From Hymenobacter ruricola (lineage in GTDB: Bacteria; Bacteroidota; Bacteroidia; Cytophagales; Hymenobacteraceae), in assembly GCF_015694525.1 (NCBI RefSeq), contig NZ_JADQDM010000002.1:186001-250000 (forward strand): a stretch of DNA of 64,000 nucleotides, read 5' to 3'. The notes beneath the pieces were generated by a model that was not told the DNA's origin, did not search any database, and worked only from the letters and a program-made list of their open reading frames with translations. Position numbers and translations under genes: made by a program. Below are positions 9,273-17,330 of this stretch, one piece after another; positions within the stretch are counted from its first letter, which is position 1; each line of letters begins with the position of its first letter.

Positions 9273-9302
9273 GCTTAGTTAATTTATTTAAGAACAATAG
9301 AT

Positions 9303-9337
9303 GGCCGTCATGCCGAGCGCAGCGAAGCATGACGGCC
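9303..9337. repeat. Collapsed GTCATGC-family hairpin
   Basis: Eleven-base arms GGCCGTCATGC and GCATGACGGCC enclose a 13-base loop containing GAGCGCAGCGAA. It is a short member of the GTCATGC family, lying between the DUF5682 and VWA genes. Confidence 0.8.
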
Positions 9338-9357
9338 TGTAAACACTCCTCACTTCC

Positions 9358-10470
9358 ATGTCATCCACCACTCCAACCCGCTGGAAACTCGTCCTCGGCT
9401 CCGCTGCCGATGCGGAAAACGCCGTGACCATGCCGCCCGACTACGGCCGCATGGACGACGTGCTCACCGCTCTTTACGACAGCGACAAGGACAACCGCAA
9501 GGTGGGCATGGGCGCCTCGGCGCCGCGCGTGAGCCGCTGGCTGGGCGACATTCGGGCGTATTTTCCCACCGAAGTGGTGGCCGTGATGCAGCAGGACGCC
9601 ATGACCCGCCTGGGTCTCAACCAGCTGCTGCTGGAACCCGAAATCCTGCGCACCGTGCAGGCCGATGTGCATTTGGTGGCCACGCTCATGTCCTTGAGCC
9701 GGGTGATGCCGCAGAAGGCCAAAGCCACCGCCCGCGAAGTCATCACCAACGTGGTGCGCGAGCTGGAAAAGAAGCTCAGCAACCCGCTGCGCCAGGCCGT
9801 GCAGGGCGCCCTGAGCCGGGCCGTGCGCAACCCACGCCCGCGCTACCACGAAATCGATTGGGGCGCCACCATCAAGGCCAACCTGAAACACTACCAGGCG
9901 GCGCACAAAACCGTGATTCCGGAGCGGCTGGTGGGTTTCGGGCGGCGCGGGCAGGCCCTGAAGGAAATCGTGCTCTGCGTGGACCAAAGCGGCTCGATGG
10001 CCACGTCGGTGGTGTACGCGGGCATATTCGGGGCAGTGCTGGCGTCGCTGAAAGCGGTAAAAACCCACATGGTGGTGTACGACACGGCCGTGGTAGACCT
10101 CACCCAAAACCTCCACGACCCGGTGGACATCCTGTTCGGCGTGCAGCTGGGCGGTGGCAACGACACGCCTCGGGCGTTGCGTTACTGCGAGCAGCTCATC
10201 ACCCGCCCCACAGACACCATTCTCATTCTAATCAGCGACTTGTACGAAGGCGCTGGCGAGGCCGAGATGATAAAGCGCGCCGCCGCCCTCAAAGCCGCCG
10301 GCGTGACGGTGGTGGTGCTGCTGGCCCTGAGCGACGACGGCGCCCCCAGCTTCGACCGCGGCGCGGCCGAGAAAATGGGGGCCCTGGGCATCCCCAGTTT
10401 CGCCTGCACACCGGCCAAGTTTCCGGAGCTGATGGCCAAAGCCATTCAGGGGCAGAAGCTGGAAGTGTAA
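9358..10470 (+). CDS. VWA domain-containing protein (MoxR partner)
   Basis: A 370-residue protein with a helical N-terminal half and a C-terminal von Willebrand A domain. The metal-ion-dependent adhesion site reads VDQSGSM (near residue 208), the D-x-S-x-S motif. The later Thr and Asp positions fall in GGGNDTPRAL and LILISDLYEG. No signal peptide or transmembrane segment is present, so it is cytosolic. VWA proteins with this architecture work with MoxR ATPases, and the partner here is the ATPase at 1818. The 85-base gap from the DUF5682 gene holds only a hairpin repeat, so co-transcription is likely. Confidence 0.88.
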   Translation: MSSTTPTRWKLVLGSAADAENAVTMPPDYGRMDDVLTALYDSDKDNRKVGMGASAPRVSRWLGDIRAYFPTEVVAVMQQDAMTRLGLNQLLLEPEILRTVQADVHLVATLMSLSRVMPQKAKATAREVITNVVRELEKKLSNPLRQAVQGALSRAVRNPRPRYHEIDWGATIKANLKHYQAAHKTVIPERLVGFGRRGQALKEIVLCVDQSGSMATSVVYAGIFGAVLASLKAVKTHMVVYDTAVVDLTQNLHDPVDILFGVQLGGGNDTPRALRYCEQLITRPTDTILILISDLYEGAGEAEMIKRAAALKAAGVTVVVLLALSDDGAPSFDRGAAEKMGALGIPSFACTPAKFPELMAKAIQGQKLEV

Positions 10471-10787
10471 GGAATAAAACGACCCGCAGAGGTGGCCACG
10501 GGCCCATTGGTTGGCGTTGCCGCCCCGCCCACGGCCCTTCTCAGCCCGGAAATCCTGCTTGTCGGCTCGGCAGCCAAGCATGTCAACTCCGCCACTATTG
10601 CTGACGCCCCAGCCCGGATGCTTGACACCCCGGCAGCATGACATGACGTCATGGCAAACATTCTCGCCACCTCAGCAGCATGACATGACGTCGCAGCAGC
10701 TGCGCTTGACGCCTCCGCTGCCATCGTCGCGGGCGCGGCCGGCATCGTTGCCACGAAAACCGAAACACTGCCGCGGCTTACATAAAT
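10471..10787. other. 317-base gap with a short direct repeat
   Basis: A 17-base direct repeat, CAGCATGACATGACGTC, lies at 10634-10650 and 10676-10692. The remainder shows no gene or clear terminator. CATGACGTC resembles the end of the GTCATGC repeat family. Confidence 0.6.
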
Positions 10788-12848
10788 GTGCGCGACCTTC
10801 GCCACTCATTTCCCGTTTTCGTTGTTACCCTTTCAACGAACCCAACCCGCTTTCTTTTGTCCGACCTCACCTTCACCCCTTCCGACCCTTACGCCCTCGA
10901 AAAGGAGCTGCGCCACGTGCAGGCCCTCATGCAGCTCGAGCAGAAGGAAGACCTGGAGCAGTTCAAGCTCAAAAACGCCAAGGCCAGCATTGCCGAGCGC
11001 CAACAGCGCGGCCTCACCTGGTACCCCGTCACCATCACCAAGGAAGACATCGGCTTCGGCGGCAAAATCGTGCTCGAATTGGAGCGGCCAGCCGGGCAGC
11101 AGGGCCTGCACCTGTTCCAGGTGGGCAAAAATGCTTCGCTGTTTGGCAACGTCTCCGGCCGCGCGGCCACCGACCGGCCCACCCTCTCAGGAGTCATCAC
11201 CAGCGTGCGGCGCAACAAGCTGCTGCTGGCCACCACCAAGGAAGACCTGCCCGATTGGGTGCTGGAAGGCGGCAAGCTGGGCATCGACCTCACCTTTGAC
11301 GAGGTGAGCTACCGCGAGATGGACTACGCGCTGGGCAAGGTGATGGGCGCCTACGGCGACCGCCTGGCCGAGCTGCGCGACGTGCTGCTGGGCGCCAAGG
11401 AAGCCCGTTTCCGCGACGAAAAAGTCGAGGACTTGTACTACCCCAGCCCGCTGAACGAGTCGCAGCTGGCCGCCGTGCGCCACGTGATGGCCGCCCAGGA
11501 CGTGGCCATCATCCACGGCCCGCCCGGCACCGGCAAAACCACCACCCTGGTGCAGGCCATTCTCGAAACCATCCGGCGCGAGCGGCGGGTGCTGGTGTGC
11601 GCCCCGAGCAACACGGCTGTGGACTTGCTGACCGAAAAGCTGGCCGAGCGCGGCGTCAACGTCATCCGCATGGGCAACCCCAGCCGCGTGTCGGACCTGC
11701 TGCTCGAGCACACGCTCGACGCCCAGGTGTTTGCCCACAAAAGCTACAACGAACTGCGCTCGATGCGCCAGACGGCCGAGCAATACCGCGAAATGGCGGG
11801 CAAATACGTGCGCAACTTCGGCTACGAAGAGCAGCAGCAGCGGCGCCAGCTGAAGGAGGACGCGCGCCTGCTGTTTCAGCAGGCCGACGACCTGGAGCGC
11901 TACATCACCGAGGATTTGCTGGAGCAGGTGCAGGTGATAACGTGCACGCTGGTGGGCGCCAGCAACCGCAACATCCGGCACCTGACCTACGAAACGGTGT
12001 TCATCGACGAAGCCGCCCAGGCCCTGGAGCCGGGCTGCTGGATTCCCATTGCCAAGGCCAAGCGCGTGGTGCTGGCCGGCGACCACCACCAGCTGCCGCC
12101 CACGGTGAAGAGCGAAAAAGCCGCCCGCGACGGTCTGCGCGAAACCCTGTTCGAAAAGTGCATCAAGCGCCAGCCGGCCACGGCCCGCATGCTCACGGTG
12201 CAGTACCGCATGCACGAGCAGATTATGGAATTCAACTCGGAGCAGTTTTACGACGGCCAGCTGGTGGCCCACGACACCGTGCGCCACGCCGGCCTCGACG
12301 CCTACGACCTGAGCTTTGCCCCCGACCTGCCGGTGGAGTTCCTCGACACGGCCGGCTTCGGCTTCCAGGAAATCACCATCCCGGAAAGCCGCTCCACCGC
12401 CAACCCCGAAGAAGCCGACCTGCTGCTCAAGCGCCTCGCCCAGCTGCTGGAACCCTACGACCCCGCCGAACACGAAGAAGACCTGCTCACCATCGGCGTA
12501 ATTGCCCCCTACCGCGCCCAAATCAACTATTTGAAGGACGCCATCGAGGGCAACGACGAGCTGGCCGGTCTCATGGAGCACCGCATGCTGAGCGTGGGCA
12601 CCGTGGATTCGTTTCAGGGCCAGGAGCGCGACATCATTGCCATCACCCTCACCCGCAGCAACTCGCACGGCGAAATTGGCTTCCTGAGCGACATTCGGCG
12701 CATGAACGTGGGCATGACCCGCGCCCGCAAGAAGCTGCTGCTCGTGGGCGACTCGTCCACGCTCAGCGCGCACCCGTTTTTCAAGGCCATGCTGGAGTAC
12801 ATCGAGCGCATCGGCGGCTACCGCTCGGCCTGGGAGCTGCAGGACTGA
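10788..12848 (+). CDS. SF1 DNA/RNA helicase, IGHMBP2/UPF1-like
   Basis: A 686-residue superfamily 1B helicase. An N-terminal beta-rich domain (to about residue 160) is followed by motif I GPPGTGKTTT (about residue 244) and motif Ia VLVCAPSNTAVD. Motif II is FIDEAAQ, motif III is VLAGDHHQLPPT, and later motifs include TVDSFQGQERD and NVGMTRARKKLLLVGD. This is the order seen in the IGHMBP2/UPF1 group, which unwinds RNA or DNA 5' to 3'. The start is uncertain: GTG 10788 gives the longest form, but TTG 10857 would remove 23 residues that look non-coding. The protein is cytosolic and ends before a hairpin terminator at 12896. Confidence 0.9.
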   Translation: MRDLRHSFPVFVVTLSTNPTRFLLSDLTFTPSDPYALEKELRHVQALMQLEQKEDLEQFKLKNAKASIAERQQRGLTWYPVTITKEDIGFGGKIVLELERPAGQQGLHLFQVGKNASLFGNVSGRAATDRPTLSGVITSVRRNKLLLATTKEDLPDWVLEGGKLGIDLTFDEVSYREMDYALGKVMGAYGDRLAELRDVLLGAKEARFRDEKVEDLYYPSPLNESQLAAVRHVMAAQDVAIIHGPPGTGKTTTLVQAILETIRRERRVLVCAPSNTAVDLLTEKLAERGVNVIRMGNPSRVSDLLLEHTLDAQVFAHKSYNELRSMRQTAEQYREMAGKYVRNFGYEEQQQRRQLKEDARLLFQQADDLERYITEDLLEQVQVITCTLVGASNRNIRHLTYETVFIDEAAQALEPGCWIPIAKAKRVVLAGDHHQLPPTVKSEKAARDGLRETLFEKCIKRQPATARMLTVQYRMHEQIMEFNSEQFYDGQLVAHDTVRHAGLDAYDLSFAPDLPVEFLDTAGFGFQEITIPESRSTANPEEADLLLKRLAQLLEPYDPAEHEEDLLTIGVIAPYRAQINYLKDAIEGNDELAGLMEHRMLSVGTVDSFQGQERDIIAITLTRSNSHGEIGFLSDIRRMNVGMTRARKKLLLVGDSSTLSAHPFFKAMLEYIERIGGYRSAWELQD

Positions 12849-12895
12849 GGCTTTTACGCCCCACCAGTTCCGAAGTTCCTGCCCGGCGCAACAGT

Positions 12896-12934
12896 AAAGA
12901 CGGCAATCTAAACAGCCTGCCGTCTTTCTGTTTA
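12896..12934 (+). terminator. Rho-independent terminator after the helicase gene
   Basis: Ten-base stems AAAGACGGCA (12896-12905) and TGCCGTCTTT (12918-12927) are followed by a T-rich stretch. The helicase gene and the gene at 12977 converge here, so it may serve both. Confidence 0.75.
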
Positions 12935-12976
12935 TTCACAACGCACTCGATTGTCAGGGGTGCATTTCGCCTGGCA

Positions 12977-14119
12977 TTACGGCAGGTCAATCACCGACAT
13001 GGTGTGCGGCGCGTCCGACTTCGCGTTCACAAATTTTTTCTCTGGCTTGTCGAAGTCCGAAACGTACAGCCGCTTGCCTTTCAGCAGCACTTCGGCGGGC
13101 TGGTCGAGGAGGCCGCCGGCGCCGTCGGTGTCGCCGTTTTGGGCCAGCGTGGTGACGGTGTTGCCGTTGCGTAGGTCTACCACTTCAATGGCGTTTTCGC
13201 GCGAGTTGCAGAGGTACATTTTATCCGTGGTGCGGTCGATGATGAGGCCGTCCACGCACGGAATCTGCTTGCCTTCCAGCGTCAGCGTTTCCTGCCGGGC
13301 GAGCGTGCCATCGGGCTTTAGCGAGACTTTGTACAGCTTGCCATCGCCGAAGGAGCCGGTGTAAAAGTTACCCTTGCTGTCGTAGTCCAGGCCGTCGGCC
13401 CCGTTGTCGACGCCGGTTTCGTTCACCGTCGTGCTGAAGGTGGCCAACACGTGCGGGTCCAGGGTTTTGGGCTGGAGGTGCACCGTGCCCTTGTTCAACT
13501 CATCAAGGGTGAAATGCATAATGGCGCTGCCTTTGTCATTATTAGGCAGGTCCCACTGGCTGTCGGTCACGTAAATGGTGTTGCCCTTCCACACCACGGC
13601 GTTGGCCAGGGCGAAGTGGTCGACCACGGTGGTGATGGCGCCGGGCTTGCCGTTTTTCATTTCCACCCGCATCAGGCGCGATTTGAAATCCTTGCTGTTT
13701 TCGTACTGGTTTTCGGCGTAGTACAGGTTGCCGTCGGGCCCGAAGGCCAGGTCCATGGGCGCGGCTTTTTTGGTGGTCGGTTCCACGGGCAGATTGGTGG
13801 CGAAGGGCCGGATTTCATTGCCCACAATCTCCATCAGCGAGGCGGGCTGGCTGTTGTCGGCCAGATTGGGCACCGAGAGAATCAGGTTGCCGTTGGGGGC
13901 CAGGGCGAGGCCGTCGGGGGTGTTGTGGGCCTCGTCGAGCGTGAAGAGCAGCTTGGGGCTGCCGCTGGTAGGCACAGGCGGGGCCGAGACAGCAGAGCTG
14001 TCCGAGCCGGACGTCACGACGGCTTCTTTGTTCACGGCTTCGCGTTCGGTTTTGGGTTCGTTGGACTGGCAGCCGGCCAGCAGGGCGCCGCTCAGCAGCA
14101 CCGGAATCAGTTTGCGCAT
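12977..14119 (-). CDS. SMP-30/gluconolactonase-like lipoprotein
   Basis: A 380-residue lipoprotein. I chose the ATG at 14119 because it gives a signal peptide with lipobox LLAGC (MRKLIPVLLSGALLAGCQS). A longer frame to 14311 adds unlikely sequence. The mature part reads as a six-bladed beta-propeller of the SMP-30/gluconolactonase/YvrE type, with repeats such as PDGLALAPNGNLILSVP, APMDLAFGPDGNLYYAE and GADGLDYDSKGNFYTG. Acidic residues at blade tops could bind a divalent metal. It is probably anchored in the outer membrane or periplasm. The substrate is unknown, since many propellers of this type have lost lactonase activity. Confidence 0.85.
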   Translation of the reverse strand: MRKLIPVLLSGALLAGCQSNEPKTEREAVNKEAVVTSGSDSSAVSAPPVPTSGSPKLLFTLDEAHNTPDGLALAPNGNLILSVPNLADNSQPASLMEIVGNEIRPFATNLPVEPTTKKAAPMDLAFGPDGNLYYAENQYENSKDFKSRLMRVEMKNGKPGAITTVVDHFALANAVVWKGNTIYVTDSQWDLPNNDKGSAIMHFTLDELNKGTVHLQPKTLDPHVLATFSTTVNETGVDNGADGLDYDSKGNFYTGSFGDGKLYKVSLKPDGTLARQETLTLEGKQIPCVDGLIIDRTTDKMYLCNSRENAIEVVDLRNGNTVTTLAQNGDTDGAGGLLDQPAEVLLKGKRLYVSDFDKPEKKFVNAKSDAPHTMSVIDLP

Positions 14120-14340
14120 AAACTCAGGAAAGAATAAGGGGAAGGATGTGGGTAAAAGCCAGCCAGAAGCCGCCACCTTCTGCCGGCTTAACGCAGCCAA
14201 AAGGACGAGGTTACGGCCGGTGCCGGGCGGCCTCCCGCAAAAAGCGGCGCCGGGGTTGGCTTCACCGCCCGGTTTTGCGTACTTATCTTGCCCGTAAATT
14301 TTTCTTACCACCCACTCCCCGGCCGGCTTGCCCGGCCCGT

Positions 14341-14862
14341 ATGCTTATGGCCGCAATCAGCGACAAAAAAGTTGTCACCATCACCTACGACCTCAGCGTG
14401 ACCGACGAAAACCAGGAAAAAGTATTGGTGGAATCGGCCGAAGCCGACGCGCCGATGGTGTTCCTGTTCGGCCACAGCGGCCTGCCCGAAGAATTCGAGG
14501 CCCAGCTCGACGGCAAAAACCCCGGCGACGAGTTTCAGTTCAGCCTCACCCCCGACCAGGCCTACGGCGACTACGACGAGCAGGCGCTGGTCGAAATCCC
14601 CAAAGAAGTCTTCCTCATCGACGGCAAGCTGGACGAGGAAATGCTGCAGCCCGGCAACTTCCTGCCCATGGCCGACAACGAAGGTAACCACATGCAAGCC
14701 AAGGTGGTAAGCATCGGCGACACGGCGGTGCAAATGGACTTCAACCACCCCCTGGCCGGCATGGTGATGCACTTCCACGGCAAAATTCAGGACGTGCGCG
14801 ACGCCACCGCCGAGGAGCTGGCCCACGGCCACGTGCACGGCGAAGGCGGCCACCACCACTAG
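14341..14862 (+). CDS. slyD: FKBP-type peptidyl-prolyl isomerase, SlyD-like
   Basis: A 173-residue protein with the SlyD layout. A split FKBP domain starts with KKVVTITYDLSVTDENQEKV and has FLFGHSGLPEEFEAQLDG. An insert-in-flap chaperone domain follows (FSLTPDQAYGDYDEQALVEIP). The FKBP part resumes at HPLAGMVMHFHGKIQDV. The tail HGHVHGEGGHHH is His-rich, as in SlyD proteins that bind nickel or zinc. It would catalyse proline isomerisation and assist folding or metal delivery in the cytoplasm. ATG 14341 and ATG 14347 are both possible starts. No nickel-enzyme maturation genes are nearby. Confidence 0.88.
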   Translation: MLMAAISDKKVVTITYDLSVTDENQEKVLVESAEADAPMVFLFGHSGLPEEFEAQLDGKNPGDEFQFSLTPDQAYGDYDEQALVEIPKEVFLIDGKLDEEMLQPGNFLPMADNEGNHMQAKVVSIGDTAVQMDFNHPLAGMVMHFHGKIQDVRDATAEELAHGHVHGEGGHHH

Positions 14863-14878
14863 GCCGGAGCTGCGTAGG

Positions 14879-15079
14879 TACGGCCGTTTCTGCCCAAGAA
14901 GCCGCCGGAGTTAGGCAAAAACGGCCGTTTCTGTGCAAAAGGAAGCCGGAAAAGCGCGAAAACGGCCGCACCTGCGCTGGCAGGAGTCGGAGTTGGGCAA
15001 AAACGGCCGTTTCTGTGCAAAAGGAAGTCGGAGTTGGGCAGAAACGGCCGTTTCTGCCCAACTCCGACTTCCTTTTGCA
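14879..15079. repeat. Cluster of AAACGGCCGTTT palindromes, ending in a perfect 64-bp palindrome
   Basis: At least five copies of ACGGCC(G) centred units are embedded in longer repeated strings containing TGCAAAAGGAAG and GGAGTTGGGCA. The last unit, 15016-15079, reads identically on both strands over 64 bases, centred on GGCC at 15046-15049. The cluster fills most of the gap between convergent genes. Confidence 0.93.
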
Positions 15080-15128
15080 TTAGGTGGCTGCCGGGCTGGC
15101 TTCTGGGTGCCCGTTTCCGTGCCTTGCC

Positions 15129-15731
15129 TCACGCGCTGTCCAAAAACGTGACCACCATGCTTTGCAATTGCGGAAAAAACTCCTGAAAATCCGCTCCATA
15201 AGCCGCGTAGTTCGCTTCCAGCTCCGCTACCGCCGTTTCCATGCCCGAGCCAGCTGTGGCCCGGCGGCTCAGGCCACTCAAGGCGCGCCGGATGCCTTCC
15301 GTCTGCGCGTAGCCTAGCAGCCAGTTGTGCTGCGTGAGGTGCGGCAGGAATTGCTGCACCCGCGCCGGCATTTCGGCCTGCCGCGCGGTGAGCAAAGCGA
15401 ATACGCGCCGGGTAAAATCGGGCAGGCTTTCGGCGGAAAAATCCGCGAAGTTGCGGGCCAGAAAATGGTCCAGAAACATGTCGGAAATCACGCCGGCGTA
15501 CTTGCCGTAGCCGGCTTCGCGCAGGCGCTGGGTGCTGCGGCGCACCATGGGGTGCTGGTCGGTGTAGGTGTCGATGGCCCGGTGCAGGCGGATGCCGGTT
15601 TGCACGCCGGGCGGGTAGGTTTCGAGCTGCTTGCCGGGCACCGAGTCGGCAATGAACTGTCCCACGAGGACATCGGCGTAAGCGGGTGCCGCGGGCGAGC
15701 CGGACAGAAAAAGATGGGCCAGAAAATTCAC
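15129..15731 (-). CDS. Acyl carrier protein phosphodiesterase-like (AcpH family)
   Basis: A 200-residue protein starting at GTG 15731, chosen because NFLAHLFLSG, the typical AcpH N-terminus, follows directly; a longer frame to 15824 adds an atypical leader. The sequence has GQFIADSVPG, GIRLHRAIDTYTDQHP and DMFLDHFLARN, whose His and Asp residues form the HD-like metal centre of AcpH. E. coli AcpH removes 4'-phosphopantetheine from holo-ACP. Bacteroidota members are annotated by similarity, so the exact substrate is less certain. The C-terminus is acidic and helical. No ACP gene lies nearby. Confidence 0.82.
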   Translation of the reverse strand: MNFLAHLFLSGSPAAPAYADVLVGQFIADSVPGKQLETYPPGVQTGIRLHRAIDTYTDQHPMVRRSTQRLREAGYGKYAGVISDMFLDHFLARNFADFSAESLPDFTRRVFALLTARQAEMPARVQQFLPHLTQHNWLLGYAQTEGIRRALSGLSRRATAGSGMETAVAELEANYAAYGADFQEFFPQLQSMVVTFLDSA

Positions 15732-15847
15732 AATAGCTGAAACCGCGGAGCAGGCCGAAAGTCTACGCGGCCGGAAACAAGAACGGGCCCGGGCCGTAAA
15801 CCCAACCATCCGTTTCTGATTCATCTTTCCCCAAACACCCTATTCCC

Positions 15848-16357
15848 ATGGCCGACCAAGTTGCCGTAAGCCACGACGTAACCAAGCTCGTCGAAAAAAT
15901 CAAGGACATCAAAATTGCCATGATGACCACCATCGAGCGGGGCACCGAGCTGCACTCGCGGCCCATGTACACCTCCGAGCCGGAAGCCGACGGCACGCTG
16001 TGGTTCTTCACCGAGCAGGATTCGCAGAAAGTGGGCGAGCTGCAGCAGGACCGCCACGTGAACCTGGGCTATTCTGACCCCGGCGCCAACACCTACGTGG
16101 CCATCAACGGCACCGCGCAAGTGGTGACGGACCGCGCCAAAATCAAAGAACTGTGGAGCGAAGGCCTGCGCGGCTGGTTCCCCAAAGGTTCCGACGACCC
16201 CAACATCGCCCTGCTGCGCGTGACCATTGACAAGGGCGAATTCTGGGATTCGCCCAACTCCACCCTGCTGCGTGCCTACACTTACGTGAAAGCCGTCATC
16301 ACCGGCGAGCGCGACCAGCCCAGCGCCGACCGTCAATCGGTCGTCATTCCGGAGTAA
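15848..16357 (+). CDS. Pyridoxamine 5'-phosphate oxidase-like protein (general stress protein 26 type)
   Basis: A 169-residue split-barrel flavin-binding protein. The core reads IAMMTTIERGTELHSRPMYT, DGTLWFFTEQDSQK and HVNLGYSDPGANTYVAINGTA. WSEGLRGWFPKGSDDPNIALLRV follows, the usual layout of the PPOX-related general stress protein 26 family. These proteins bind FMN or F420-type cofactors; most have no known substrate, and this one probably is not the true PdxH. It starts at ATG 15848, is cytosolic, and ends before a strong terminator at 16377. Confidence 0.88.
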   Translation: MADQVAVSHDVTKLVEKIKDIKIAMMTTIERGTELHSRPMYTSEPEADGTLWFFTEQDSQKVGELQQDRHVNLGYSDPGANTYVAINGTAQVVTDRAKIKELWSEGLRGWFPKGSDDPNIALLRVTIDKGEFWDSPNSTLLRAYTYVKAVITGERDQPSADRQSVVIPE

Positions 16358-16376
16358 CATTCCGGACTAACCGTTT

Positions 16377-16408
16377 AAAAGGCCGGAAGCAATTCCGGCC
16401 TTTTTTTG
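16377..16408 (+). terminator. Rho-independent terminator after the PPOX gene
   Basis: The stem GGCCGGAA / TTCCGGCC (16381-16400) is preceded by AAAA and followed by seven T. Confidence 0.9.
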
Positions 16409-16457
16409 TTGTTTGCCCTCTGGACCTGCGGTTTTAGCCGCGGCCTTTTTGCCCCTG

Positions 16458-17168
16458 ATGCCGCACACCACCCTCACCGTCTTCACCCTCCGGCCCGGCC
16501 AGCGGCGCTGGGGCCTGGCCCAGATGGGCACCTCGCCCGCGCGCCTGGCCCAGGTGCCGGGGCTCACGTTTTTCAAGCTCATGGGCAGCGGCGCCCGCAA
16601 CGGCTTCGGCTTCTGGCCCAACCTGGACCGCTACGGGCTCATGGCCGTGTGGGCCGATGCCGCCGCCGCCGACACGTTTTTTAACCAGCACCCGCTGTGG
16701 GCCAATTATCAGCAGCGCAGCGCCGAGCTGTGGACCGTGGCCCTGGCCCCGCTCAAAGCCCACGGCCTCTGGGACGGCCAGACGCCGTTTGATTACTCTC
16801 CCGGCCCGCCCCCTGCTTCCGAGGGCGCGCCCCTGGCCGTGCTCACCCGCGCCAGCATTCGCCTGCGCAAGACGCCGCGCTTCTGGCAATATGTGGAGCC
16901 CACCAGCGCGGCCCTGGCCGAGGCCGCGGGCGTGCGGGCCGCCATCGGGCTGGGCGAACTGCCGGTGGTGCGGCAGGCCACGTTCAGCGTCTGGGAATCA
17001 GCCCGAGCTATGCAGGAATACGCGTACCGCGACGTCCGGCACCGCGAAGTTATCAAGCTCACGCGCGCCGAAAACTGGTACGGCGAGGAGCTGTTTGCCC
17101 GGTTTCGGGTGCTGAGCAGCACCGGCACGCTGGACGGCGCCGACCCGCTGGCCGGGCTGCTGTTTTAA
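16458..17168 (+). CDS. Spheroidene monooxygenase (CrtA)-like protein
   Basis: A 236-residue protein starting at ATG 16458; an upstream in-frame ATG at 16413 lies in the terminator-proximal sequence and is less likely. The segments FFKLMGSGARNGFGFWPN, YGLMAVWADAAAADTF, LTRASIRLRK and IGLGELPVVRQATFSVW match the CrtA-like family. EVIKLTRAENWYGEELFARFRVL completes the match. CrtA of phototrophs adds a keto group to spheroidene, but members outside carotenoid clusters have no proven role. No carotenoid genes are visible here, so function is open. The fold is ferredoxin-like, possibly haem-binding. No signal peptide is present. Confidence 0.82.
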   Translation: MPHTTLTVFTLRPGQRRWGLAQMGTSPARLAQVPGLTFFKLMGSGARNGFGFWPNLDRYGLMAVWADAAAADTFFNQHPLWANYQQRSAELWTVALAPLKAHGLWDGQTPFDYSPGPPPASEGAPLAVLTRASIRLRKTPRFWQYVEPTSAALAEAAGVRAAIGLGELPVVRQATFSVWESARAMQEYAYRDVRHREVIKLTRAENWYGEELFARFRVLSSTGTLDGADPLAGLLF

Positions 17169-17183
17169 TTATGCTGAACGGGG

Positions 17184-17300
17184 ATAGAGACGCAATATTT
17201 TGCATCTCGTCGTCCGCACCGTTTGGTGCTTGTCGGATTCCGTTCGCACCGTGCAAGCGCCAGTTATTCAACGACGAGACGCAATATTTTGCGTCTCTAC
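17184..17300. repeat. GAGACGC-family inverted repeat, copy 2
   Basis: The left arm starts ATAGAGACGCAATATTTTGC and the right arm ends with ACGACGAGACGCAATATTTT followed by GCGTCTCTAC. The arms differ at a few positions. The central sequence differs from copies 1 and 3. It lies downstream of the CrtA-like gene and 31 bases from the end of the minus-strand gene at 17331. Confidence 0.9.
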
Positions 17301-17330
17301 CTCACTCCCAAAGCATTCAATTTGGTGCCG

